From positions 735,330 to 799,329 of the forward strand of contig NZ_FLLQ01000002.1 in NCBI RefSeq assembly GCF_900088415.1: a DNA stretch of 64,000 nt. The letters are read 5' to 3'. Origin of the DNA: Vibrio mediterranei (GTDB lineage Bacteria; Pseudomonadota; Gammaproteobacteria; Enterobacterales; Vibrionaceae). The position numbers and the translations under genes are program-made. Position 1 is the stretch's first letter; the number at the start of each line of letters is the position of its first letter. A model generated the notes under the pieces. It was not told where the DNA came from, did not search any database, and was given only the letters and a program-made list of their open reading frames with translations. Shown piece after piece: positions 12,277 to 22,350 of this stretch.

Positions 12277-12951
12277 ATGGATAGAAAGCAGCTTGTTGGT
12301 CAAAGTGAATGTGAGTTGGTTCCACTTCAAGTTGGAAACAAAGTGTTTCTTGTGCATCAGCAAGTTAGGCAAGATTTGCACGCTCTGATTCAAGCTGCTT
12401 CATCCGATGGATTTCAACTGTATATCGCCAGTGGATTTCGAAGTTTCGAGCGTCAACTTGGTATTTGGAACAACAAAATGTCAGGGGGTAAGCCAATTCT
12501 AGACGATGATAGCCACCCCATGGATACTGCCTCATTGTCTGATGAGCAAAAGGTTCGAGCAATTTTGCGTTGGAGTGCTTTGCCCGGTGCAAGTCGCCAC
12601 CACTGGGGTACCGATTTTGATATCTATGCAGGTAACTTGTTACCTGTTGACACTTCTCTCGCCTTAGAGCCTTGGGAATATACACAAGGTCATCAAGTAC
12701 CCTTCTATCAATGGCTAAAAAACAATGCTGGTCAGTATGGTTTCCGTTTTCCTTATCAGCAAGATCGTGGCGGAGTAGCCTTTGAACCCTGGCATATAAG
12801 CCACCATGCCACGGCAGAACAATGTCTTAGCCAACTTTCCATCACATTGCTTCAAGAAACTTTAGAGCAATCAGAGATTTTGGGACAACGTGCCATACTT
12901 TCTCAACTTGATTACATCTACAATCAATATATAACAAATATACAACGTTGA
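12277..12951 (+). CDS. M15-family D-alanyl-D-alanine carboxypeptidase-like protein
   Basis: Predicted zinc peptidase of the VanY/M15 family acting on peptidoglycan stem peptides. Signatures are YIASGFRSFERQ, the metal motif SRHHWGTDFDIY (SxHxxGxAxD-type, near residues 107-118) and EPWHIS near residue 170 with the third ligand. There is no obvious signal peptide within its 224 residues, so export is uncertain. It follows dapE at once. Confidence 0.85.
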   Translation: MDRKQLVGQSECELVPLQVGNKVFLVHQQVRQDLHALIQAASSDGFQLYIASGFRSFERQLGIWNNKMSGGKPILDDDSHPMDTASLSDEQKVRAILRWSALPGASRHHWGTDFDIYAGNLLPVDTSLALEPWEYTQGHQVPFYQWLKNNAGQYGFRFPYQQDRGGVAFEPWHISHHATAEQCLSQLSITLLQETLEQSEILGQRAILSQLDYIYNQYITNIQR

Positions 12952-12960
12952 GAGTGAAGT

Positions 12961-13170
12961 ATGATCGAATGGCTATTTAACCCGTGGGTTATCATTATTG
13001 TTGTTGTAGCCGTTGTTATTGGCAACATTGCAGCACTGAAACACACCGCCAATATGAAGTTCAACCAAGAAGATAACGTCCGTTCACGTAAACATGAACT
13101 CGACCGCCTCAATGAGTTAGATAAACAAAAATATGGCGATGATGACAAAGACATAAAAAAAGGACCTTAA
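12961..13170 (+). CDS. DUF2897 small membrane protein
   Basis: A 69-residue protein with one N-terminal membrane helix (about residues 7-25) followed by a charged tail rich in Lys and Asp. The N-terminal FNPWVIIIVVVAVVIGNI pattern matches DUF2897. It is the last gene of the arsC-dapE run and has a terminator right after it. Function unknown. Confidence 0.75.
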   Translation: MIEWLFNPWVIIIVVVAVVIGNIAALKHTANMKFNQEDNVRSRKHELDRLNELDKQKYGDDDKDIKKGP

Positions 13171-13187
13171 CGGTCCTTTTTTGTTTT
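13157..13187 (+). terminator. Terminator at the end of the dapE run
   Basis: AAAAAAGGACC/GGTCCTTTTTT stem with a short loop and a T-run, overlapping the DUF2897 stop. It also faces the bamC 3' end, so it probably serves both convergent units. Confidence 0.85.
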
Positions 13188-14205
13188 AGTCTTTCTTAAT
13201 CACTGTCGATATTAACGGCTCTAGAGAGCGGAGTAAGTTCTCTGCTACTGGCTTACCATCTTTATCCGTGACATTAATCGACGTACGGTTTCCCAAGTCA
13301 CCGAATAGGAAGGTGTAGTCGCCCGGCTCTAGATCGATTGGCTTCAAGCCAACATCATTCCAAAACGCATCATCCGGTGCAGCGTATTTGGCTTTTGCAG
13401 TACCTTGAGACTGGTTGCGCTCTTCAATGGTGAAGCCCATCTTCGGCAGCAGCTCTGGGATCTCTTGCCACATTACATTATACGGTGTGCGTGCAATGAT
13501 GACTGGCAAACCGCTTCTGTCCGTACCCATGCTAATCGGGATAGATTTGACCAACTCTTGAGCTCGAAGAGCAGCTTCTTCACGAAGGTCTCTGTCATAG
13601 CGAGCAGTGACCAGATTTGTCATCAATGTGTTGTAACGCTCTTCGTTAACACGAGTTACTGGCTTATCTTTTCCACCCTCACGCCAATCGATAAGCTTCA
13701 TTTTGAAACCATAACGATTGTTTGCTTCGAAACGGCTTATCTCGTAACGGCTACCAATCTCAACGTCTTCATCTTCAGAGACCCAAGACACCCAGTCGGT
13801 TTCGATAAAGTCATCGGTTTCTTTTCGTGCCTTGACATTGATTTCAGCCAGCATGGTCTTGACCGTTGACCATACTTTATCCATCTCATCTTTTTGTAGC
13901 AGCCACAGTGTTACGTCGGAGCCTTGTCTTTCTACTCGAGCACCAGGGATAAGCTCTAAAACTTGTTGAGGCGGACGAATATCAACCTCGCGGCCAATGC
14001 CACCCGAGTAATCCCCTTTAGGAATTTCATAATTGGGATAGAACTGAGGCGTGGCATCTTCCGGTAGTGTCCAACTTTCTAGCGGTGGCGCATCTAGGTA
14101 GTTAAAGTCATCTTTTGCTTCGCGACGAGTGTTAGGGTCACTCGAACAAGCGGCTAAAACAATAACAGCTAACGACGATACCGCTAGCTGACGAGAAAAT
14201 TTCAT
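13186..14205 (-). CDS. bamC: Outer-membrane assembly lipoprotein BamC
   Basis: Lipoprotein subunit of the BAM complex that inserts beta-barrels. A signal ending VLAACSSDPN gives the lipid-bearing Cys near residue 20. The unstructured N-terminal segment that contacts BamD follows (about 25-90), then two helix-grip domains. The 339 residues fit the family. It lies 50 bases downstream of dapA, the classic dapA-bamC (nlpB) operon. Confidence 0.95.
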   Translation of the reverse strand: MKFSRQLAVSSLAVIVLAACSSDPNTRREAKDDFNYLDAPPLESWTLPEDATPQFYPNYEIPKGDYSGGIGREVDIRPPQQVLELIPGARVERQGSDVTLWLLQKDEMDKVWSTVKTMLAEINVKARKETDDFIETDWVSWVSEDEDVEIGSRYEISRFEANNRYGFKMKLIDWREGGKDKPVTRVNEERYNTLMTNLVTARYDRDLREEAALRAQELVKSIPISMGTDRSGLPVIIARTPYNVMWQEIPELLPKMGFTIEERNQSQGTAKAKYAAPDDAFWNDVGLKPIDLEPGDYTFLFGDLGNRTSINVTDKDGKPVAENLLRSLEPLISTVIKKD

Positions 14206-14255
14206 TGATACTCCCTTAATAAGAGGAGCGATAGTTCACTCCTCTTAATGTTCTA

Positions 14256-15134
14256 TTAGTAAATACAAGCTTCTGTTAGAGCTTGAGCAACAATAGGTTT
14301 CGCTTGCTCGGATAGTTCAACAAGAGGTAAACGTAAATCTCCGTTGTCAATCAAACCCATTTTATGCGCAGCCCACTTCACAGGGATCGGACTAGATTCT
14401 ACAAACAGATTTTTATGCAAAGGCATAAGGCGTTGATTGATGATTTCAGCTTCTTCGAATTTACCTTCTAGAGCCAGCTTCATCATTTTTGCCATGTCCG
14501 CCGCTGCAATGTTGTTCGTTACGGAAATCACACCAGTGCCGCCTTGCTTGATGAAATCAAGCCCTGTCGAATCATCACCACTTAGTAAGATAAAATCTTC
14601 GCCACAAAGTTCACGATGAATTTGAACTCGTGATAAATCACCTGTCGCATCTTTAAGTGCAACGATGTTTGAAATCTCAGATAAACGTGCAACCGTCTCT
14701 GGTAGTAGATCAACACCAGTACGACCCGGTACGTTGTACAAGATTTGTGGAATGTCTGTCTCTTCGGAAATAGCTTTATAGTGCTGATACATGCCTTCTT
14801 GCGTTGGCTTGTTGTAATATGGTGTCACACTCAGACAGCCCGCAATACCAACATTATTAAATAAGCGGCTAAATGTAATAGCTTCATGCGTCGCGTTTGC
14901 ACCTGTACCAGCAATAATTGGTAAACGACCTTCAGCAAACTCAACCGTCTTCGCGACGACCTTGACATGTTCTTCAACAGTTAGTGTTGCAGACTCACCT
15001 GTTGTACCGACAGCAACAATACCGTCTGTACCAGCTTCAATATGATACTCAACTAGCTTTCGTAAGCTAACGAAGTCCACTTCGCCGTCTGGAGTGAATG
15101 GGGTTAATAAGGCAACAATACTTCCTGAAAACAT
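14256..15134 (-). CDS. dapA: 4-hydroxy-tetrahydrodipicolinate synthase
   Basis: Condenses pyruvate and aspartate semialdehyde, the first committed step to diaminopimelate and lysine. The 292-residue TIM barrel shows GTTGESATL near residue 44, the Tyr of ILYNVPGRT (about 133) and the Schiff-base Lys of [10 protein letters not shown] (about 161). It is first in the dapA-bamC operon and divergent from gcvR. Confidence 0.97.
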   Translation of the reverse strand: MFSGSIVALLTPFTPDGEVDFVSLRKLVEYHIEAGTDGIVAVGTTGESATLTVEEHVKVVAKTVEFAEGRLPIIAGTGANATHEAITFSRLFNNVGIAGCLSVTPYYNKPTQEGMYQHYKAISEETDIPQILYNVPGRTGVDLLPETVARLSEISNIVALKDATGDLSRVQIHRELCGEDFILLSGDDSTGLDFIKQGGTGVISVTNNIAAADMAKMMKLALEGKFEEAEIINQRLMPLHKNLFVESSPIPVKWAAHKMGLIDNGDLRLPLVELSEQAKPIVAQALTEACIY

Positions 15135-15420
15135 GGTGATCTCCCTAAATTGATACTACTTGCATGGTACTGTAATGCTATTGATAAACACAAGAGATTA
15201 AAAACGATCCCCGCAAGAAGTGAATGAATAATTATCAGATTTCAGATATGAGGCACGTATAAGGTGCGCTATTACTATTTCGAGGTGTCATCAACAGGTC
15301 AATTTTCTGACTGATAAACTTATTCCCCTTAAATTTGTCGGTATTCGGTTACATCTATCACAAGAGCTTTACCGAGAGCTGTGCTACCATATCATCAAAT
15401 AGGGACTTTAGAGTGACACC
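15135..15420. promoter_or_regulatory. dapA / gcvR divergent promoter region
   Basis: A 286-bp spacer between divergent core genes. It must hold both promoters; I see no further gene or strong hairpin. Confidence 0.5.
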
Positions 15421-15963
15421 ATGAATCAGTATTTAGTGATTACCGCCGTTGGTACTGACCGCCCAGGGATTTGTAATGAAGTCGTACATCTGGTCGCACA
15501 AGCCGGGTGTAACATCATCGATAGTCGTATTGCCATGTTTGGTAATGAGTTTACTCTCATCATGCTAATATCCGGCACCCCAAGTTACATCACAAGAGTT
15601 GAGACCACATTGCCACTTTTAGGGCAAGAACATGATCTCATTACGATGATGAAACGTACATCCAAACACGACGCCTTACCGAATCAATATACTGTTGAAG
15701 TGTTTATTGAATCAGAAGACCGCGTTGGACTAACTGAACAATTTACCCAGTTTTTCGCCGATAAACAGATCGGTCTAGCTTCATTAAGCGCGCAAACTAT
15801 TGTCAAAGAGCGTGCGGGCACAGAAGTCGATCAATTCCAGATCGCTCTAACAGCTAATGTCGAAGAAAATTGTAATTTGATGCAGTTACAAGAAGAGTTC
15901 GACTCTTTATGTCACCGCTTATCAGTAAAAGGCTCGCTGAACTTCATCAGCGGTAGTAAATAA
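15421..15963 (+). CDS. gcvR: Glycine cleavage system repressor GcvR
   Basis: Two tandem ACT domains (about residues 5-80 and 95-170), no DNA-binding domain. In E. coli GcvR binds GcvA to repress the glycine cleavage genes. It starts MNQYLVITAVGTDRPGICNE with the typical first ACT strand. The spacing to bcp is 34 bases, the conserved gcvR-bcp pair, so transcription probably enters the truncated bcp. Confidence 0.93.
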   Translation: MNQYLVITAVGTDRPGICNEVVHLVAQAGCNIIDSRIAMFGNEFTLIMLISGTPSYITRVETTLPLLGQEHDLITMMKRTSKHDALPNQYTVEVFIESEDRVGLTEQFTQFFADKQIGLASLSAQTIVKERAGTEVDQFQIALTANVEENCNLMQLQEEFDSLCHRLSVKGSLNFISGSK

Positions 15964-15997
15964 AATAATAACACCATTCAGCTTCAAAGGAATTTCA

Positions 15998-16351
15998 ATG
16001 AACACGTTGACTGCGGGCGCACCAGCTCCAAACTTTTCTTTGCTCGACCAAGACGGCAACACCGTCACGCTACAAGATTTCAAAGGTAAGAAAGTCCTGT
16101 TTTACTTTTACCCTAAAGCTATGACACCGGGTTGCACCGTGCAAGCTCAGGGACTACGTGACGTTAAAGCCGAGCTTGACGCTCACAACGTTGTGGTATT
16201 GGGTGTCAGTATTGACCCAGTAAAACGTCTAGGTAAATTTATTGAGCGTGATGAACTTAACTTTACGCTTCTCTCAGATGAAGACCATGCCGTTGCAGAC
16301 CAATTCGGTGTTTGGGGCGAGAAGAAGTTTACCCTTGGAAATTTTTCATGA
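15998..16351 (+). pseudogene. bcp: Thiol peroxidase Bcp, 3' end cut off by an integrative element
   Basis: The first ~111 codons are a normal vibrio Bcp peroxiredoxin, with peroxidatic Cys in TPGCTVQAQ. After GVWGEKKF the sequence leaves the family and stops within seven codons inside element DNA. Normal length is about 155 residues, so the C-terminal strand and helix are lost. The break falls at AAGAAGTT (16322-16329). The same octamer occurs at the equivalent codon of the complete bcp at 23021-23485, which brackets the inserted element. It may still be transcribed from gcvR, but activity is unlikely. Confidence 0.85.
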
Positions 16352-16394
16352 CAAAAAACCTTGATATATTTTTATGACAAACCTATCTTTGATA
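16342..16394 (+). repeat. Two imperfect direct repeats at the left end of the integrative element
   Basis: Copy one (16342-16367) begins TTTTTCATGACAAA and copy two (16369-16394) begins TTTTTATGACAAAC. Both end in TTGATAT. They lie between the bcp breakpoint and intA. Repeats at such a position are often recombinase arm or core binding sites; that role is inferred. Confidence 0.6.
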
Positions 16395-16421
16395 TGTGGG
16401 TAGCATATCGAGGATTGTTTT

Positions 16422-17825
16422 GTGATAGAAACGTATGAAGAAAAGTGTTCTGATGCTTATGATGACTTCCGACTTCTTTCTGTCGAGGTCGATACATTGG
16501 CAAAGCTCAGAATCTCTACAAATACCGATACTGAATCAGGGGAAGTGACATACTCTCCCTACCTCTCTCCTTCCAATCTAAAATCACGCATAAAGAAAAC
16601 CGATATCATCGTTGCTCCTGACGGTAGAGTGGTTTATCCACAGTCTCTTTATCTAGTATCTAAATTGCGTGGTGAAGCGGCTGTAAAAGACACAGGTTCA
16701 ATCGCAAAGGGTTTGCTAGCTTTCACTCGTTATTTGGATTCGACTCACCGCTCTCAAGTTGATGAAGATGGTCATGAAATACCACCTGAGTATCTAACGT
16801 ATAAAACCCTATCGAAGTACGAAGAAGAAGGTGCTCCCTGGCAATTTGCTGAGTTCCTGCTTGCTAACTGCAATGATATTGAAGGCTCCAATGGCAACGA
16901 GGCTTTTAGTTTATCTACCGCTCGCACCTATATGGGTGTGGTAATTGGATTCTATAAGTGGATGCAAAAAAACGGCTACATCAAAAATAACGATGAAAAT
17001 ATCGTTACGCACTACACCACAGAAACAGTTCATCAGGAGTTAAACCAACACGATATTCTGGCTCACACAAAATCTGGCTCACAGCGTACTTATGAAACTT
17101 CCAATATCATGAAGATGTTTCCTAAAAAACAAAATACGCCTGCTCATAAAAAACTCAAGCCCATGCACCCCGGGCACAAAGCCTTATTTAATGAGCATAT
17201 AACGTCACTCCCAAAGACGACAAAACTCATCTTTCGCCTATGTGTCGAAGCAGGACTTAGAATAGATGAAGCCATTCACTTCCCCGCTCATGACATCGGA
17301 AACGCTGACTACAGAGATTTAGATGCTGTGCCAATCAAAATTACCCACACTAAAGGTAGTAAAGAGCGTACCGTAGAAATCCCTATAGAGCTGTACGAAG
17401 AGCTAGAGATACACAAAGAAAGTCACACGCAACTTAAAAACCTAAATAAGCGCAATGAGCTTATTCAGGCAGGCAACGAAATAGATACCGTTGCGTACCT
17501 ATTTCTCTCAAACAAAGGTGTGCCTTACTCGGCTAATACGTTAGAAACACACTTTTCAAACCTTAGAAAGCAGATTCGGGTAGTGGACTCTTCTTGGTAC
17601 TACAGAATTCATGATTTACGTTCTACCTTTGCGACTCACTGGCTTTGGGAAGAATCAAAAGAGCGTAATGTTAGCTACAACTATCTTATGGGTGAGTTAG
17701 CGGAATTGATGGGACACGCCAGCACATCGACCACCGAAAAGTACATTCAGTACATGAATAAGCTAGACGACCAAATCAACACGGCTAAAGCCAAAAACCG
17801 CAAAATAAACGGAGGTTGGTCGTAA
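16422..17825 (+). CDS. intA: Tyrosine recombinase IntA of the SE element
   Basis: 467 residues. The C-terminal catalytic domain has all core residues: Arg in GLRIDEAIHF (about 287), Lys in THTKGSKERT (about 312), HDLRSTFATHW (His/Arg, about 396), LMGHASTSTTEKYIQYM with the second His and the nucleophilic Tyr (about 444). The SAM-like core-binding domain lies around residues 75-190. The start is a GTG at 16422. Its stop overlaps the tfp start by one base (taATG). It probably cuts the attachment sites together with IntB. Confidence 0.88.
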   Translation: MIETYEEKCSDAYDDFRLLSVEVDTLAKLRISTNTDTESGEVTYSPYLSPSNLKSRIKKTDIIVAPDGRVVYPQSLYLVSKLRGEAAVKDTGSIAKGLLAFTRYLDSTHRSQVDEDGHEIPPEYLTYKTLSKYEEEGAPWQFAEFLLANCNDIEGSNGNEAFSLSTARTYMGVVIGFYKWMQKNGYIKNNDENIVTHYTTETVHQELNQHDILAHTKSGSQRTYETSNIMKMFPKKQNTPAHKKLKPMHPGHKALFNEHITSLPKTTKLIFRLCVEAGLRIDEAIHFPAHDIGNADYRDLDAVPIKITHTKGSKERTVEIPIELYEELEIHKESHTQLKNLNKRNELIQAGNEIDTVAYLFLSNKGVPYSANTLETHFSNLRKQIRVVDSSWYYRIHDLRSTFATHWLWEESKERNVSYNYLMGELAELMGHASTSTTEKYIQYMNKLDDQINTAKAKNRKINGGWS

Positions 17826-20143
17826 TGGCAAAAAGCAAAATCGCAAAACAGTCCAAAGCCGTCAAGCATCTACGAAACAATCAAAATATTGTTCCCTTGA
17901 GTTTTGAGATTCCTTATAAAGATAATAAATCAAACCAAGTACGGCAGTTCGATGTTTCTCACCTATTGCATTTAGGGGGGAGCAAAGAAAACGAAAAGAT
18001 AAACAGTCGAGCTGTATTTATCCGATCTTTTTGCAAAAAAGCTAAACAATATGTCAACAATGGCAATTCAGCACACACCGCCAGCTCAAACTACGAGAAC
18101 TTGCGCAGCTATCTGGCTTTTTGTGATGCCATAAATGTTAACCCATTTACCGAAAACGGCTATTTGAAGTATGCTGGCAACGATGGCGAATTAAGGCATC
18201 GTATAAAGATGTTTACCCCTTCAAAACGGCTATGGGAATACAATCACGGTGATGAGTTAGGGATTAAAGAATCCACCGTTCCAACAATGCTTTCATTCCT
18301 TCGTAGTGCCCTTGAATGGTGCGGTTTGCCTATTTCCGATTGGGCGAGAAACCACCGAGGGTTTACTGGAGAAAAAACGCCATTTAAGGGGTACTCAGAT
18401 GAAGAAGAGTTACTGGTCACACGATTAGAGACTTTATTTTTCACTCTTGCGCCACAGCTCATTGCGGCTAAAGAAAGCAATATTCCTTTACCCGAAACAC
18501 TGCCTCTTATCATTAGCCTTGGTTTGCAAGAGGAAACCGTTCACATCCCGACATCATTGGCAGCTAGAGGTCGAGGTAAAAGTGGCACCACTGTTAATAC
18601 TGGCTCTGCCTTTAACCTTACGATGGGCGCTGCCTATCATTTAATGTGTTTTTTCACATCACTGAACGACAGCAACATTCGAAACATTGCTCACCCAATT
18701 CATGTTCATGCAGAAGCGCGAGATAAGAGCCTGCAAGTAGTCAAAGTCTCAAGCCATAAGCCTCGCGCCAACAGTGAAGTCGATGCTCTGCTAGTGGGTG
18801 AGCTCTTTGACGTCAATAAGCGCGATGGCGTGAAGTTTATAAAGCTACTAGAACGATTATCCAAACTCTACGGCAGTGGTGAAGACGGCTCAGAGCTGCT
18901 TTTTACTCTCAATAATCACTCTGAAGTCAATGGTTCGTTTGATTTGAGAGAGCTAAATAAACAACTCGTTAACCAATTGCACCTGTTATCGCCCTATAGG
19001 GCTGGTAGCCTGCCTTGGTTTAAAGAGTTGTTTTACGCCTATCGAAACCAACAGTACATCTCATTAAAGAAGGTCGTGAATCACTTAGGTCGCAATGTTG
19101 TTCATAAGGATGTGCAGGCAGCTTCCAAAAATAGGGCAGAACAAGGGGCGAGCAACAGTGCGTACTGCATTTTATCTTGTTACACAGACTTACCGCTCAA
19201 AGGAATTTTACTTCCACTCACCTACTCAGAAAAAGATAGTGATGGCAACGTTACCGTTTCTTTTTACTATAGACATAGCGAAACAGGATCCTTCAAAGTC
19301 CCTGCTTCTGATTTAGCGTTAATCAAAGATATTGAACAATATGCGACAGAAAAAGCAGACAAACAGCCTAAGAAATACGAACGGCTGCTTTTAACAAAGA
19401 CTTCCCGTAGTGTTCCTTCAGATTGGGAAGGCATCAGCCCTATTTCAGCAAGTCTAATGAGAAGATGGTCTGTTGAACCCAACCATTACTATTTATCTCT
19501 TCAATCAAGTCGCTGGCGAGAAATGAACAGCAACCAAGCTTATGCCGAGGGAGGTATTCAAGCCGTTCAAAGCTTGCTCCAAAACAAACAAGAAACCATA
19601 GAGAGAAGTTACATCAACGGGCTTCCATCCCTCAATAAAGTCATTATCTCTCAGAGTATAGAAGTCATCGAAAATCTCTTTGACAATAACTTAGAGCAAG
19701 CAAAAGACGCTGTAGCTAAAAGGCGTGGTATTCCTATGCTGACATACGAGGAAGGTGAGCTAAAACGTAAAACCAACCCCAATGGAATCGCCTGCAATGG
19801 TAAGCAAGTCATTGTTGATGGTAAGAATACACAACGTGAAACGAACTATGCGCTAGGCATAGACTTGCCTTGCGCCGAGTTTGATATGTGTCACAAGTGC
19901 CAATCCGCCAAAGCGGTAGATGAGGTTGACGCCATTTACAAGCTTATTTCATACATCGATGTTTTAAAGGAAGGGCTGGATATGTTCCCTGATTCGAAAG
20001 GAGAGGCTCTTGAAAAAATCGAGCAGTTTGAGTTTACGCTCGATGGAGCAAGCGACGATGTATTCGATGAAGCCATGAACAAATTTAATACCCAAGGTCG
20101 TCACCCACGAGTGTCCATCGACCATGCGATTCTATCCCTATAG
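17825..20143 (+). CDS. tfp: Tfp, tyrosine-recombinase-fold protein of the SE element
   Basis: 772 residues from the ATG that overlaps the intA stop. The overall layout matches the large middle protein of SEs. The catalytic region looks degenerate: the expected HxxR is replaced by LQSSRWREMNS, while a Tyr remains in TIERSYING (about residue 595). Near the C-terminus a CAEFDMCHKC cluster (about 688-697) could bind zinc. I infer a structural or accessory role in recombination. It is required for integration in studied SEs as I recall, but that is not shown here. Confidence 0.75.
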   Translation: MAKSKIAKQSKAVKHLRNNQNIVPLSFEIPYKDNKSNQVRQFDVSHLLHLGGSKENEKINSRAVFIRSFCKKAKQYVNNGNSAHTASSNYENLRSYLAFCDAINVNPFTENGYLKYAGNDGELRHRIKMFTPSKRLWEYNHGDELGIKESTVPTMLSFLRSALEWCGLPISDWARNHRGFTGEKTPFKGYSDEEELLVTRLETLFFTLAPQLIAAKESNIPLPETLPLIISLGLQEETVHIPTSLAARGRGKSGTTVNTGSAFNLTMGAAYHLMCFFTSLNDSNIRNIAHPIHVHAEARDKSLQVVKVSSHKPRANSEVDALLVGELFDVNKRDGVKFIKLLERLSKLYGSGEDGSELLFTLNNHSEVNGSFDLRELNKQLVNQLHLLSPYRAGSLPWFKELFYAYRNQQYISLKKVVNHLGRNVVHKDVQAASKNRAEQGASNSAYCILSCYTDLPLKGILLPLTYSEKDSDGNVTVSFYYRHSETGSFKVPASDLALIKDIEQYATEKADKQPKKYERLLLTKTSRSVPSDWEGISPISASLMRRWSVEPNHYYLSLQSSRWREMNSNQAYAEGGIQAVQSLLQNKQETIERSYINGLPSLNKVIISQSIEVIENLFDNNLEQAKDAVAKRRGIPMLTYEEGELKRKTNPNGIACNGKQVIVDGKNTQRETNYALGIDLPCAEFDMCHKCQSAKAVDEVDAIYKLISYIDVLKEGLDMFPDSKGEALEKIEQFEFTLDGASDDVFDEAMNKFNTQGRHPRVSIDHAILSL

Positions 20144-20157
20144 TTACGGAGGCTCAC

Positions 20158-22350
20158 ATGATAAAACCCTTTGACCTAGAGCACCAAAACAAGCTTCTTA
20201 AAGCGCAACAAAATGTTGGCGTTCATGCCAATTACTTAATCGATGTATTAAAGCCAGCGATTGAGCGCGGCGATTGGGAAGAGCTCGAAGCCCTTGAGAT
20301 AGGCTTTACGGTAACAGGTAAATCATTAGGTAAAATTGGCGATGATGAGGCATGGAGAAACTTGCAGCCTTATATTGACCCGCAAGCAAAGAAAACCCTA
20401 ACACTAGATTTTACGAACGATGGTAGAGTGATTGAGCGCAATCTAAAAAATGAGCTTAAAGCTCTCCTTCTTAAAATGATGTGGCTTTCACCTCATGACC
20501 ACTCCTTTGGCACTCTTTATAATGCGTTAACTAACCTAAAAAAAGTCATCAATCCGCTATTAAATGAGGGGCTTAACACGCTATCTGCGCTTGACTTTGA
20601 CCGTCTCGAAACTTGGGCACTAACAGGCTTTACCGATATTGACTTTGAAAGAGATAAAATTTACGCTGGGTTAAATCGCCTTTATGTGGAAGCCAAAGGC
20701 TTGCCATTTGAGGTTGGCCTAAATAAAAAACTTAACGCCTCGGATTTTGGTTTAGTTCTTAAAGAAGCAAAACAATATACCGTTATTCCACAAAGACTCT
20801 ACTATCTAGGGCTTCAAAAGTCAGAAGAGGTGATAAATACAGCTTACGCTTTTCGTCATGAACTAGGGCAATTGGCAGATTACATTGCCACCTATTGTGA
20901 AAAAGCCTATGCAGGTTATGCCAAGTATCTGGTCAGTGGTGAAGCTAGACAAAAAAACGGTGGTATTATATGGTACTTAGCCAAGAACACTCACTCCAAA
21001 AAGCGCACACTTGCTTTTCAACAAGCCTTCACCGCGCTGCACTCTCCAAATGAAGATGAAGTATTGACGCTTCTTCACCACCATAAACCAGAGATTCATA
21101 ACAGCTACATTGATAACTTCCACACCGAACGAGAGCTAACGATTGGGCACTGGACAATCACCAACCTAATCGAAGCTCAAGTGCTTTTTACAACGCTCAA
21201 TGGTGGCTGCTTATGGGGATTAATGGCTCGAACAGGAATGAGAGGCGATGAAATGTATAACCTGAACACCGCTCAGGGCTGTACTAAAGACAGAATCGAA
21301 CGCCAGAATATATATGTTATCCATGCTGACTTATCAAAAACCAACAAAGGCTCTCAATCAATACAAGATGAGTTTGTTACCACTGAGATTGGCATGAAAG
21401 CTTATGAAGTTCTTCAAGCGTTGCACACGCCACTTAGAAATCGCCACTCTGGCTCAAAATCCTTCTTCCATAAGATAAAAGAGGATTTCAGTGAAACAAG
21501 CAAAAAAGGAATAAGTAAACACTCTATAGCTTGGTTTAAAGACGCTATGGGTGAAGAGCTTGCGCTAACCAATGAAGACATTGTTGACCTGAAAGTATCC
21601 GACCCCAATTTGTCGTTTGAATTGGGTAGCAATTACGAGTTTACGCCACACCAACTTCGCCGCTCTTTTGCTTACTACTTAATTGGTTATGAGCTTTGTA
21701 ACTACCCGCAACTCAAACAGCAATTTAGTCATGTGTCTATGGCAATGACGCGGCACTACGCTAAAAATGCCAGTAAGTTTCAAAAAATCAGACAAAAGAA
21801 AAAGACACTTGCGAATGAAATTGATGAAGAACGGATCGACCAGAAAGCCCGTGTCTACTTAAGCATATATGAGAAATTGGCAAACAAGGAGAGAGTTGCA
21901 GGCGGTAAAGGCAAAGAGTTTGCAAAAAGCATGACCAAAACCAACCGTAACTTATTCAAAGACAAGGTGGATAATGACATGCTTTCTCTTAATTATTGGA
22001 AAAAGCAAATTCGAAATCAAAACCTACACCTTCATGCGGTTGCGCCAGGGATATATTGCACCTCGACCACTTGCGGGCTAAGAACGCTTGTTAACCTAAT
22101 AGAATGTGTAGATTGCAAGAATGACTACATCGTGGATGCCGTATTTGCTGAAGCAAAGCGTAAAGAAGCTGAAATTCACATGCTTTACGATATTGAAAAT
22201 AATGAACTCACCCCTCAAACGGCCTCTGAATCTTACATTAAAATTCAAGCGGCTGAACGTATTATGGGTGATTTAGGTATCGACTATGAGCCTGTTGCTT
22301 TTCCAAATGAAGTTAGAGAGTTACTCATCCCATTCGGAGTTGTTTCATAA
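20158..22350 (+). CDS. intB: Tyrosine recombinase IntB of the SE element
   Basis: 730 residues, 14 bases after tfp and preceded by ACGGAGG. Catalytic motifs near the C-terminal half are Arg in RTGMRGDEMYNL (about 361), HQLRRSFAYYL (about 500) and FSHVSMAMTRHYAKN with His and Tyr (about 535). A C-terminal extension contains CTSTTCGLRTLVNLIECVDC with four cysteines, a possible zinc site. Its stop overlaps the next start (taATG), so the four genes are translationally coupled. Confidence 0.85.
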   Translation: MIKPFDLEHQNKLLKAQQNVGVHANYLIDVLKPAIERGDWEELEALEIGFTVTGKSLGKIGDDEAWRNLQPYIDPQAKKTLTLDFTNDGRVIERNLKNELKALLLKMMWLSPHDHSFGTLYNALTNLKKVINPLLNEGLNTLSALDFDRLETWALTGFTDIDFERDKIYAGLNRLYVEAKGLPFEVGLNKKLNASDFGLVLKEAKQYTVIPQRLYYLGLQKSEEVINTAYAFRHELGQLADYIATYCEKAYAGYAKYLVSGEARQKNGGIIWYLAKNTHSKKRTLAFQQAFTALHSPNEDEVLTLLHHHKPEIHNSYIDNFHTERELTIGHWTITNLIEAQVLFTTLNGGCLWGLMARTGMRGDEMYNLNTAQGCTKDRIERQNIYVIHADLSKTNKGSQSIQDEFVTTEIGMKAYEVLQALHTPLRNRHSGSKSFFHKIKEDFSETSKKGISKHSIAWFKDAMGEELALTNEDIVDLKVSDPNLSFELGSNYEFTPHQLRRSFAYYLIGYELCNYPQLKQQFSHVSMAMTRHYAKNASKFQKIRQKKKTLANEIDEERIDQKARVYLSIYEKLANKERVAGGKGKEFAKSMTKTNRNLFKDKVDNDMLSLNYWKKQIRNQNLHLHAVAPGIYCTSTTCGLRTLVNLIECVDCKNDYIVDAVFAEAKRKEAEIHMLYDIENNELTPQTASESYIKIQAAERIMGDLGIDYEPVAFPNEVRELLIPFGVVS

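Noticed and set aside
16330..16421. tRNA-type attachment site for the island
   Set aside because: No tRNA or tmRNA sequence is present at the junction; the break is within bcp coding sequence.
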